Shown one piece after another: positions 1 through 5,351 of a DNA stretch of 6,159 nt (the stretch's first letter is position 1; each line of letters starts with the position of its first letter). The notes beneath the pieces were generated by a model. It ran no database searches, had not been told where the DNA came from, and saw only the letters and a list, made by a program, of their open reading frames with translations. Made by a program: the position numbers and the translations under genes. Origin of the DNA: Verrucomicrobiota bacterium (GTDB lineage: Bacteria > Verrucomicrobiota > Verrucomicrobiia > Chthoniobacterales > UBA10450); assembly GCA_003219995.1 (NCBI GenBank), contig QHRC01000126.1, positions 1 through 6,159 on the forward strand, given 5' to 3'.

Positions 1-705
1 GCTCATGACAAAGCCGTCGCGATCGCGATCGAACGGGCGCGAGGCACGCCCAGGTTCGTCGTTGTGCGTGCTGAGCGCTCTCATGGCTGAAAAACCGGCC
101 AGACCAATCGCGACAACCGACGCTTCCGATCCGCCGGCGAGAAAAATATCGGCGTCGCCGAATTTAATCATCCGCCACGATTCGCCGATGGCGTTGTTTG
201 ACGTGGCACAGGCGGTAACAATGCACAGGTTTGGACCGCGCAGCCCGTACTCCATCGAGATGAGGCCGCTGGCCATGTTGCTGATCAACATTGGAATGGT
301 GAAAGGTGAAGTGCGCGCCGGCCCCTTGGTCAAGAGGACCGTGTATTGATCCTCTAACGTTTTTAGTCCGCCGATCCCGCTGCTGACAATGACCCCGAAG
401 CGATCTCGCCTGATCTTTTCGAGATCGATTCCGCCGTCCTCCAGTGCCCTCTTCGCCGCGGCCAGCGCGAGTTGGGCGAAACGATCTGTCCGCCGGATGT
501 CCTTGGCATTTCTGAAAAACGGCTTCGGATCAAAGTCGCGCACTTCACCGGCGATCTGACAATCATAACCGGAGGTGTCGAAAGCTTCGATTTTGCGAAT
601 GCCGCTGACGCCGTTCTTAAGATTCGACCAGAAAGTCTCCAGCTCGTTTCCGAGCGGGGTGATAGTGCCCATTCCGGTAATGACAACTCGGCGATCGTAA
701 TTCAT
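1..705 (-). CDS. fabF: Beta-ketoacyl-ACP synthase II (FabF), N-terminal part, cut by window edge
   Basis: FabF is the condensing enzyme of fatty acid elongation: it joins malonyl-ACP to a growing acyl-ACP in the cytoplasm. The reading frame is open from ATG at 705 to base 1, giving 235 of the usual ~410-420 residues. It starts with the typical RRVVITGMGTITPLGN. The catalytic nucleophile is Cys166 in TACATSNNAIGE, and the conserved thiolase-fold stretch ALSTHNDEPGRASRPF with DRDRDGFV follows at residues 210-233. The two catalytic histidines lie beyond the window. An in-frame TAA 27 nt upstream limits the start to this ATG. I see no Shine-Dalgarno site in front of it; the 66-nt gap after guaB3 holds an octamer repeat instead. 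FabF rather than FabB is preferred from the N-terminal and the ALSTxNDxP motifs. Its place behind guaB3 suggests it is the last visible gene of the same operon, though an own promoter in the gap cannot be excluded. Confidence 0.95.
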   Translation of the reverse strand, partial: MNYDRRVVITGMGTITPLGNELETFWSNLKNGVSGIRKIEAFDTSGYDCQIAGEVRDFDPKPFFRNAKDIRRTDRFAQLALAAAKRALEDGGIDLEKIRRDRFGVIVSSGIGGLKTLEDQYTVLLTKGPARTSPFTIPMLISNMASGLISMEYGLRGPNLCIVTACATSNNAIGESWRMIKFGDADIFLAGGSEASVVAIGLAGFSAMRALSTHNDEPGRASRPFDRDRDGFVMS

Positions 706-739
706 GGAGTGAGTTAAGGAGTGACTGATTTAGCGACTG

Positions 740-763
740 TTAATCACTAAATCGCTTAATCGC
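740..763. repeat. Three tandem imperfect octamers in guaB3-fabF gap
   Basis: On the plus strand three 8-mers follow one another without spacer: TTAATCAC (740-747), TAAATCGC (748-755) and TTAATCGC (756-763). On the transcribed minus strand they read GCGATTAA, GCGATTTA, GTGATTAA. A related inverted element GATTTAGCGA (727-736) lies next to them, and GATTTA (727-732) can pair with TAAATC (748-753). There is no T-run, so this is not a classic intrinsic terminator. Function unknown; it may be a small intergenic repeat of the genome. Confidence 0.5.
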
Positions 764-771
764 CAAATATT

Positions 772-1950
772 TTAGCTCGTGCCCATCCCGACACTCTGCA
801 CGGTCTGGAAAAGTTTCCCCTCGGTTTTGATCGATGGCGCAATGATGATTTCGGTTTGCTGAAATTCGGCCAGCGAACGCGCCCCTACATTTCCCATGCA
901 GGTGGTAATTGCGCCAACGAGATTTTGACTGCCATCGTCAACCGCGGCCGGGCCGAAGAGAATTTGTTTCAGCGATCCGGTCGTGCCGACTTTGATCCGG
1001 GTGCCGCGGGGGAGATTAACGTGCGGAGTGGCCATGCCCCAGTGATAACCGGCGCCGGGCGCTTCCTGCGCTCGGGCAAATGCGCTTCCCACCATCACCG
1101 CATCCGCGCCGCAGGCGAGGGCTTTGCAAACATCGCCGCCTTTGCTCATGCCGCCGTCGGTGATGATCGGGACGTAGCGGGAAGTTTTTTTGAAATATGC
1201 GTCGCGCGCGGCTGCGCAATCGACTGTCGCCGTAACTTGCGGCACACCGAGCCCGAGCACGCCGCGGGAGGTGCAGGCCGCGCCCGGTCCCACGCCGACC
1301 AGGATCGCCGCGGGCCCGCATTCCATGATCTCGAAAGTGACATCGTAGCCGACCGTATTGCCAACGATCACCGGAACGCGCATCTCGCGACAAAATTTTT
1401 CCAGATCGAGTGATTTATATTCCGAAGAAATATGACGAACAGTCGAGACGGTGCTTTGCACAACAAATACATCCGCGCCTGCTTCCTGCGCGAGCCGGCC
1501 GAATTGAGCCGCGCGTTGCGGAATGGAACTTACCGCCGCCAGCGCGCCGCCGTCTTTGATCTGGCGAATGCGCGCGGCAATTAAATCTTCGTGCACCGGC
1601 TCCTGATAAATTTTTTGCAGCAGCGCCGTGATTTCCGATTTGTCGGCCTCGACAATTTTTTGCAAAACCTCCTGCGGATTTTTGTAGCGCGTTTGCACGC
1701 CCTCCAGGTTGAGCACGGCAAGTCCGCCGAGTTTGCTCATGGCGATGGCGAATCGAACATCGACTACGCCGTCCATCGCGCTGGCCAGAATCGGAATTTT
1801 CAATTCGATCGGCCCGACGTTCTTACGCGGCAAACGACAGGTAGTGTCGACTTCGTTCGGATTGATCGTAACGCGGCCAGGGACGAGAGCGATTTCATCG
1901 AAACCGTAGGTCACGCGCGCTTTGCGATTGCGGCCAATCCACATTCCCAT
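772..1950 (-). CDS. guaB3: GuaB3-type IMP dehydrogenase/GMP reductase family protein without CBS domains
   Basis: A 392-residue TIM-barrel enzyme of the IMPDH/GMPR family. The family catalytic loop is present as GVGPGAACTSRGVLGLGVPQ, with the nucleophile Cys226, and the phosphate/ribose-binding ITDGGMSKGGD follows at 263-273 (Asp265). The second glycine-phosphate motif is GADAVMVGSAFA (281-292). The ~120-residue CBS (Bateman) pair of classical GuaB is missing; only a short helical, charged linker (about 88-132) sits in its place. Length and loop wording fit the GuaB3 subgroup known from actinobacteria and cyanobacteria; the cyanobacterial form acts as an IMP dehydrogenase, while the actinobacterial role is unclear. 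Here the likely job is NAD-dependent IMP to XMP conversion for guanine nucleotide synthesis, but the reaction direction cannot be read from sequence. The start ATG at 1950 has GGAG (1961-1964) 10 nt upstream, inside the end of the preceding gene, whose stop is 1 nt away. A second ATG (codon 3) is less well placed. Confidence 0.9.
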   Translation of the reverse strand: MGMWIGRNRKARVTYGFDEIALVPGRVTINPNEVDTTCRLPRKNVGPIELKIPILASAMDGVVDVRFAIAMSKLGGLAVLNLEGVQTRYKNPQEVLQKIVEADKSEITALLQKIYQEPVHEDLIAARIRQIKDGGALAAVSSIPQRAAQFGRLAQEAGADVFVVQSTVSTVRHISSEYKSLDLEKFCREMRVPVIVGNTVGYDVTFEIMECGPAAILVGVGPGAACTSRGVLGLGVPQVTATVDCAAARDAYFKKTSRYVPIITDGGMSKGGDVCKALACGADAVMVGSAFARAQEAPGAGYHWGMATPHVNLPRGTRIKVGTTGSLKQILFGPAAVDDGSQNLVGAITTCMGNVGARSLAEFQQTEIIIAPSIKTEGKLFQTVQSVGMGTS

Positions 1951-1951
1951 T

Positions 1952-2191
1952 TTAGATTTGCTCCAATTTAAATCGTTCGTTCAAACTTCCGCAGCGCGGA
2001 CACCGCGGAAGCAAAGCATCTGTTCGATCTTCAAATTCGAACGCGCACATCACACAACGCAGCCGATGCCGTAAAGCCCGGCGTTCGCGCCGTCCGCGCC
2101 TCCACTCTCCCACTATCCAGAAGAGAAAAACCGCCGCAAGGAAAAGCAGCAAATAAATCGTCGCCAGCGCGGCTAAACTGACCCGAATCAC
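1952..2191 (-). CDS. Small membrane protein with C-terminal zinc ribbon
   Basis: A 79-residue protein of no family I can name. Residues about 4-28 form one hydrophobic membrane helix, followed by a strongly basic stretch RRGRRERRALRHRLR (31-45), which should stay in the cytoplasm by the positive-inside rule (N-out or signal-anchor orientation). The tail has CVMC (Cys46, Cys49) and CPRC (Cys64, Cys67) separated by 14 residues, a rubredoxin-like/zinc-ribbon metal site. It starts with GTG at 2191, which overlaps the stop of the TonB-like gene as GTGA, so it is probably made by re-initiation; no Shine-Dalgarno site is visible. Its end is 1 nt from guaB3. The tight packing and intact metal site argue for a real gene. 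It could be an assembly or regulatory partner of the ExbB/ExbD/TonB complex, but that is only context. Confidence 0.8.
   Translation of the reverse strand: MIRVSLAALATIYLLLFLAAVFLFWIVGEWRRGRRERRALRHRLRCVMCAFEFEDRTDALLPRCPRCGSLNERFKLEQI
1961..1964 (-). promoter_or_regulatory. Ribosome binding site of guaB3
   Basis: GGAG on the minus strand lies 10 nt before ATG 1950 and inside the last codons of the upstream zinc-ribbon gene. This favours the first ATG over the second one 6 nt later and fits translational coupling. Confidence 0.55.
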
Positions 2192-2982
2192 TGGACACCA
2201 GTTGTTGTCGATGTTGCCTGGGGCCGCGCCACATCATTTCCCCATTCAATCGTGGCGATGCCCCAGAGGAGAGACCGGTCGCTCTCGTCACTTGCCGGTC
2301 TTCCGGGAAAACGGCAGAGCATGAGATATTGCCGCGCTTGTTCATCGAGTGCGGGATCGCCGGACGTATTCAATAGAAAACAATAGCGGATCTCTCCTCG
2401 TGCACCGACTGCAACCCGAAAGCGAATGTTATCCGGTGACTCGTTGTTCGAGGCGGTAAAACTCGGCCTTGGCAAATGCGGAGCGCCAAAATTATTAAGT
2501 TCCGTTGAAAACGAAAAAGTTGTCGCTCTTGGGCTGGTCGCCGGCGGAACTTGCGCATGAGTGATTGGCACGGCGGTCGGCGGCTGCGAGCTAGGCATGC
2601 GAAGATCGACAAACAAAGGCGGAATTTCTCTCAGGGCGGGTTCGATCGCGAGGTAGGAGGGAACATGGCGCAGTTTCGGGAGCGCGCGCAGCCGCGCCTC
2701 GGCCGGCCGCTGAGTGGCAAAGGCCAGCGCCGGGTCCTCCGCGCCGATCCATTGCAAAAGCGTGCGGCCTTCTTCAGAGTTGGGCGAGATGAGACTGACC
2801 CGGGCGGGCGGGGGCAAAAGCGCGATCGTCGGCGGGTAGACGATTTGAAAAACATAGAAGCAAAGAGCGTGGGCGACTAAGGAAACGATCACAAAGACTG
2901 TGATCGCCATTTTCCGGCCGCGGGGCGGCTCCCAATTAAAAAGCAGGGGTGTCGCTGCAGGCACAGAGACGGAGGCGTTCAT
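2188..2982 (-). CDS. TonB-like energy transducer protein
   Basis: A 264-residue protein with the layout of TonB: a short cytoplasmic N-terminus, one membrane helix at about 25-48 (starting with MAITVFVIVSLVAHAL), a long proline-rich periplasmic part (50-180, for example PPSSQ-like and PPATSPR runs), and a C-terminal alpha/beta domain at about 185-248. The C-terminal piece RFRVAVGARGEIRY, then LLNTSGDPALDEQA and CRFPGRP, follows the TonB_C pattern in which a G-x-I/V strand precedes SSGxxxLDxxA and a final RF-P strand. The usual YP box before that domain is not visible and two extra cysteines (201, 223) are present, so it is a divergent member. With ExbB and ExbD it should pass proton-motive energy to an outer membrane receptor. 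ATG at 2982 overlaps the exbD stop (ATGA), supporting coupled translation. I do not assign the symbol tonB because the receptor and the exact subfamily are unknown. Confidence 0.75.
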   Translation of the reverse strand: MNASVSVPAATPLLFNWEPPRGRKMAITVFVIVSLVAHALCFYVFQIVYPPTIALLPPPARVSLISPNSEEGRTLLQWIGAEDPALAFATQRPAEARLRALPKLRHVPSYLAIEPALREIPPLFVDLRMPSSQPPTAVPITHAQVPPATSPRATTFSFSTELNNFGAPHLPRPSFTASNNESPDNIRFRVAVGARGEIRYCFLLNTSGDPALDEQARQYLMLCRFPGRPASDESDRSLLWGIATIEWGNDVARPQATSTTTGVQ

Positions 2983-3383
2983 CGCGGCGAAGTCGTCGCC
3001 AGAGCGACGGAGGCGATGCCGTGTTCGAGGACGGCGTTCGTTACCTCCACCACCGTCTCATACGGCGTCAGCCGGTCTGCCTTAATAATGATCGATCGAC
3101 CCTCTCGTTTGGCTGCCTCAAGCAGGGGCCCGAGCTGTTCCAGCGTGATTTTTTGGTCGCGGAAATAAATTGCCGGCGCTGCTCCGCCCGTGATGCTGAT
3201 GATTTGTTGATTGATCTGCGGCCCGAGCGTGAATCGGGAAAACGGCATCGAAACAGAAATGCCGGGCTGCAAAATAAAATTTGAGCTCAGCAACAAAAAG
3301 AAAACGAGGAGGAAAGCGACGTCGAGCAGGGGAAAAAGGACGAGCCAGCCGAAGTTATATTCCTTCGTCCGGCTGAGCTTCAT
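2979..3383 (-). CDS. exbD: ExbD/TolR-family biopolymer transport protein
   Basis: A 134-residue inner membrane protein that forms, with ExbB, the proton-driven motor powering TonB. The single membrane helix (about 12-34) carries the essential proton-path aspartate, Asp21, in FPLLDVAFLLVFFLL. Right after it comes SSNFILQPGISVSMP, the family linker. The rest is the small periplasmic domain, ending with the ITLEQLGPLLEAAKREGRS helix and IIIKADRLTPYETVVEV, which matches the ExbD pattern (I-x-x-D-x-x-x-x-Y-x-x-V). Length agrees with the family (130-145). The start ATG at 3383 is the only one possible, since TAA lies in frame 27 nt upstream; no Shine-Dalgarno site is visible. It follows exbB after 55 nt, and a micro-ORF bridges the two. 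Named ExbD rather than TolR because a TonB-like gene overlaps its end and no tolB or pal is seen. Confidence 0.93.
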   Translation of the reverse strand: MKLSRTKEYNFGWLVLFPLLDVAFLLVFFLLLSSNFILQPGISVSMPFSRFTLGPQINQQIISITGGAAPAIYFRDQKITLEQLGPLLEAAKREGRSIIIKADRLTPYETVVEVTNAVLEHGIASVALATTSPR

Positions 3384-3442
3384 GCGCGCGCTGCGGTGAT
3401 TGTCGGTTTAACGAATCGTCGATCTAGCGATTCGGACATCAT
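3380..3442 (-). other. 20-codon micro-ORF linking exbB and exbD
   Basis: On the minus strand an ATG at 3442 overlaps the exbB stop (ATGA), and a second ATG follows directly. The frame reads MMSESLDRRF, then VKPTITAARA, and stops with TGA at 3382-3380, which overlaps the exbD start as ATGA. Every junction from exbB through to the zinc-ribbon gene would then be a stop/start overlap. It has no recognisable homology. It could be a coupling peptide that carries ribosomes from exbB to exbD, which has no Shine-Dalgarno site of its own, or simple chance in 60 nt; whether it is translated is unknown. Confidence 0.3.
3412..3434. repeat. Inverted repeat between exbB and exbD
   Basis: CGAATCG (3412-3418) and CGATTCG (3428-3434) are perfect 7-bp inverted arms around a 9-nt loop. 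No T-run follows on the minus strand, so it is not an intrinsic terminator. It might modulate exbD translation or mRNA stability. Confidence 0.4.
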
Positions 3443-4107
3443 TGCTGCTCCGCCGCGATCGTTTCGGCGGGTTGTTGGAAGCTGATGATGCCGCCGAGCG
3501 GACGGCTTTCCGTCAACATGTGCACAATCTCGATGCCGGCGCGTTCCATATCGTGCAGCATCGTGTTCACGCGGGAGGAGAGATAACTGTAAGCAACGAA
3601 AGTGGGCGTGGCCACGACCAGACCGGCCGCCGTCGTCAGCAGACTCTTGTAAACCCCGCGCGAAAGTTCCGTCACGGTCGCATAACCTCCATTGGAAGAA
3701 ATCGTGCCGAAGGCGTCGATCATGCCGGCGACGGTGCCAAGTAATCCGAGAAGCGGCGCAAGAAAAGCGAGTGTGGCCAGGACCCCCAGAAACCGCTCCA
3801 GTTTCGGGACCTCGAGTTGCCCAGCTTCCTGCACAATCTCGCGCAACTCCGCGCGCGGCGAATCGTGCCGGATGATGGCGGAATGGATGACACGCGCGAC
3901 CGGACCGGGCGTGCCGGCAGATTCGTGCAATGCCTCGGCAAAGTTGCGACGTTGGATGAGATTGGACAGCCCCTTTAAAAATTCGCCGACGTGGATCGTC
4001 GCGCGATGCAGATAAAAGAGACGCTCAGCGAAGACCGCGATGGAAATGATGCTGCAGGCCAGAATTGGCCACATCAGCAAACCGCCCTTCTGGATGTAAT
4101 CTATCAC
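3439..4107 (-). CDS. exbB: ExbB/TolQ/MotA-family proton channel protein
   Basis: A 222-residue inner membrane protein that forms the proton channel with ExbD and drives TonB. From the chosen start it reads MIDYIQKGGLLMWPILACSI, typical of short ExbB proteins. Membrane helices are at about 10-32, 106-130 and 152-176. The family core LAPLLGLLGTVAGMIDAF (116-133) is complete, and the third helix TTAAGLVVATPTFVAYSYL matches the MotA_ExbB pattern. I chose GTG at 4107 because AGGA lies 7 nt upstream and homologues begin at this point. The frame is open further upstream: an ATG at 4158, 4 nt after the stop of the preceding gene, would add 17 residues (MALLACHGGQKRLQEIN), and ATG 4230 would run deep into the preceding gene. 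The stop TGA overlaps an ATG that opens the micro-ORF leading to exbD. Confidence 0.93.
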   Translation of the reverse strand: MIDYIQKGGLLMWPILACSIISIAVFAERLFYLHRATIHVGEFLKGLSNLIQRRNFAEALHESAGTPGPVARVIHSAIIRHDSPRAELREIVQEAGQLEVPKLERFLGVLATLAFLAPLLGLLGTVAGMIDAFGTISSNGGYATVTELSRGVYKSLLTTAAGLVVATPTFVAYSYLSSRVNTMLHDMERAGIEIVHMLTESRPLGGIISFQQPAETIAAEQQ

Positions 4108-4114
4108 GTTAATT

Positions 4115-4118
4115 TCCT
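4115..4118 (-). promoter_or_regulatory. Ribosome binding site selecting the exbB GTG start
   Basis: AGGA on the minus strand sits 7 nt before GTG 4107. The competing ATG 4158 has AGGA only 3 nt upstream, too close for good initiation. This decides in favour of the GTG start. Confidence 0.55.
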
Positions 4119-4162
4119 GTAGACGTTTTTGCCCGCCGTGGCAAGCGAGCAACGCCATTATC

Positions 4163-4669
4163 CTAGCGCCGGCCGCTTTTCTCGCGCGGCTTTGGGGAGG
4201 AATTCGCGGGCGGCGCGCCCATCCGTCCAATTAGTTTGCCGGAGGCATCGAAAATGGAATAGCCGGTCGGTTTGCCTTGCTGGTCGTAATCGTAAACGAT
4301 CTTGTGCAGAAGGGCGTCATTGGCTGCGGTTTGAGATTCCTCCTGTAGTCGTCCGGCGCTGTCATATTTGTATTGGCTTTTGAGCCGGAGACGTCCATCA
4401 GCACCGAAAACCATTCCGCTTGAATAACGCCCGGCGTCGTCGAGCTGATAACGGATTTTTTCCCGCACCTTTCCATCCGGGCCGGTCGTCGTCGCGACTG
4501 CCTTGTGTTCGGCGTCATCAAATTTGTAAACGGTACGGGAACCGTCCGCTTTCATGGAGACCGTGACTCGGACAGTGTCGCTCTCGCTTTTGTCTGCGAC
4601 CTGACCAAAGCCGAAGTGCGCTTGAAAGATAATGATGGCGATTATCGCTCTGAGCCGAAGGCGCATCAT
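4163..4669 (-). CDS. Secreted protein with four 26-residue YD-like repeats
   Basis: A 168-residue protein with a signal peptide: MMRLRLR, then the hydrophobic AIIAIIIFQAHFGFG (about 8-22), with a probable cleavage site near 22-25. There is no lipobox cysteine. The body is built of four repeats starting with an aromatic/aspartate pair at residues 48 (YKFDDAE), 74 (YQLDDAG), 100 (YKYDSAG) and 126 (YDYDQQG), exactly 26 residues apart. Each has a mid-repeat turn such as GPDGKV, GADGRL or DASGKL. This resembles YD/RHS-type or related beta repeats that bind carbohydrate or form an extended beta sheet. The tail APPANSSPKPREKSGRR is proline-rich and basic. It is the first gene of the ExbB/ExbD/TonB operon and may be an envelope or surface accessory of it. 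ATG 4669 is followed by a second ATG; no Shine-Dalgarno site is visible. Function unknown. Confidence 0.8.
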   Translation of the reverse strand: MMRLRLRAIIAIIIFQAHFGFGQVADKSESDTVRVTVSMKADGSRTVYKFDDAEHKAVATTTGPDGKVREKIRYQLDDAGRYSSGMVFGADGRLRLKSQYKYDSAGRLQEESQTAANDALLHKIVYDYDQQGKPTGYSIFDASGKLIGRMGAPPANSSPKPREKSGRR

Positions 4670-4799
4670 GGTGGCGAGAGTTTACGAGCGAGGGAAATAG
4701 CTGCAAACAGAGGGGCATTAATTTTTATTGACGCTCGGCACGGAAGGTGGTTAAAAGTGGAGGAAAGTGGGCTAGAATGGATCAATTCTCCTCCCGCAT
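4670..4799. promoter_or_regulatory. Divergent control region between exbB operon and mraZ
   Basis: These 130 bases separate the minus-strand operon from the dcw cluster and must hold both promoters. The stretch 4717-4729 is AT-rich. On the plus strand TTGACG (4728-4733) is a good -35 match with TAAAAG (4752-4757) 18 bp further; a second option is TTAAAA (4751-4756) with TAGAAT (4773-4778) at 16 bp. I find no convincing promoter for the minus strand. The MraZ repeats overlap both plus-strand options. Confidence 0.5.
4744..4780 (+). promoter_or_regulatory. MraZ operator: four heptamer repeats at 10-bp period
   Basis: AAGGTGG (4744-4750), AAAGTGG (4754-4760), AAAGTGG (4764-4770) and AGAATGG (4774-4780) are separated by exactly 3 nt (TTA, AGG, GCT). 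MraZ is known from E. coli and mollicutes to bind tandem GTGG-containing repeats with 10-bp period upstream of its own gene, as a ring-shaped oligomer. The match in motif, spacing and position is close. The repeats overlap the candidate -10 elements, so binding would be expected to repress mraZ transcription here, though MraZ acts as an activator in mollicutes. Confidence 0.85.
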
Positions 4800-5255
4800 A
4801 TGGATACGTTGCCTTCCTCCGAAATTTTCTACGCGGGTCAATTTCGACATTCGATCGACGATAAAAATCGGATCACCATTCCGGCACGCTGGCGGCGCGA
4901 TAAAAGTCAGCAGTTCATTCTCTTGCCCGAAGCGAATCATCAGTTTCTCCTCGTCATGTCACCGCAGGAGTTTGCCCGCATGAGCGCGGTGGCGGAGTCC
5001 GACCCGAATGTGTCGGCGCGCGATCGCCGCGTGTTTTTGCGCCAACTTCATTCTCGCTCGCAGCACGGCGCGGCCGACCGGCAGGGGCGTCTCGTTTTGC
5101 CGGAGGAGCTTTGCCAGAAAGTCGGGTTAAAGGGCGAGGTCGCGCTTGTCGGCGGGCGCGGACGTTTTGAGATCTGGAATTTGCAGCGCTGGAAGCGTGC
5201 CCACGAGGAGGAAACGCCCACTTACCAGCATGTCGCGAACGTAATCGGTTTGTAG
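4800..5255 (+). CDS. mraZ: Transcriptional regulator MraZ
   Basis: A 151-residue DNA-binding protein made of two SpoVT/AbrB-like halves that assembles into a ring and controls the dcw (division and cell wall) cluster, including its own gene. Both signature motifs are seen: DDKNRITIPARWR at 20-32 and ADRQGRLVLPEEL at 92-104, followed by LKGEVALVGGRGRFEIWNLQRW, the conserved end of the second half. Length is typical (140-155); the first 10 residues before YAGQFRHS are a modest extension. ATG 4800 is used although it has no Shine-Dalgarno site; CTCCTCCC directly before it is the wrong strand sense, and a short-leader or unled mRNA is possible. It lies directly upstream of rsmH, the standard dcw order, and behind a four-repeat MraZ operator. 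Confidence 0.96.
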   Translation: MDTLPSSEIFYAGQFRHSIDDKNRITIPARWRRDKSQQFILLPEANHQFLLVMSPQEFARMSAVAESDPNVSARDRRVFLRQLHSRSQHGAADRQGRLVLPEELCQKVGLKGEVALVGGRGRFEIWNLQRWKRAHEEETPTYQHVANVIGL

Positions 5256-5294
5256 GCAACGTGATTCCCGGACAATATGAATGCTTTGTTGTTT

Positions 5295-5327
5295 GAGCGG
5301 CCGGTCTGGTTCGCTACCGGTCCGCTC
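5295..5327 (+). other. Strong hairpin in the mraZ-rsmH gap
   Basis: GAGCGGCCGGT (5295-5305) pairs with ACCGGTCCGCTC (5316-5327) to give an 11-bp GC-rich stem with one bulged T (5321) and a 10-nt loop. It ends 10 nt before the rsmH ribosome binding site. No U-run follows, so it is unlikely to be an intrinsic terminator; it could tune rsmH translation or mRNA processing. Confidence 0.5.
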
Positions 5328-5337
5328 GTTCTCGAAG

Positions 5338-5343
5338 AGGAGG
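5338..5343 (+). promoter_or_regulatory. Ribosome binding site of rsmH
   Basis: A perfect AGGAGG lies 8 nt before ATG 5352. This decides the start against the in-frame ATG at 5277, which has no Shine-Dalgarno site. Confidence 0.85.
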
Positions 5344-5351
5344 CGCAGGAA

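Noticed and set aside
5..349. 114-codon plus-strand open frame at the left edge
   Set aside because: Lies antisense to fabF, whose active-site region is encoded here on the minus strand.
856..1413. 185-codon plus-strand open frame inside guaB3
   Set aside because: Opposite strand of the guaB3 catalytic region; composition is arginine/alanine/histidine-rich shadow sequence without a family match.
4108..4230. Longer exbB with 41 extra N-terminal residues from ATG 4230
   Set aside because: It would overlap the preceding gene by 68 nt; the extra residues are arginine-rich and not like ExbB, and the GTG at 4107 has a properly spaced AGGA.
4747..4983. 78-codon plus-strand frame starting before mraZ
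   Set aside because: Different frame over the MraZ operator and the first third of mraZ; no recognisable content.
5295..5327. Hairpin as intrinsic terminator of mraZ
   Set aside because: No run of T follows the stem, and stopping here would cut rsmH and the dcw cluster from its promoter.
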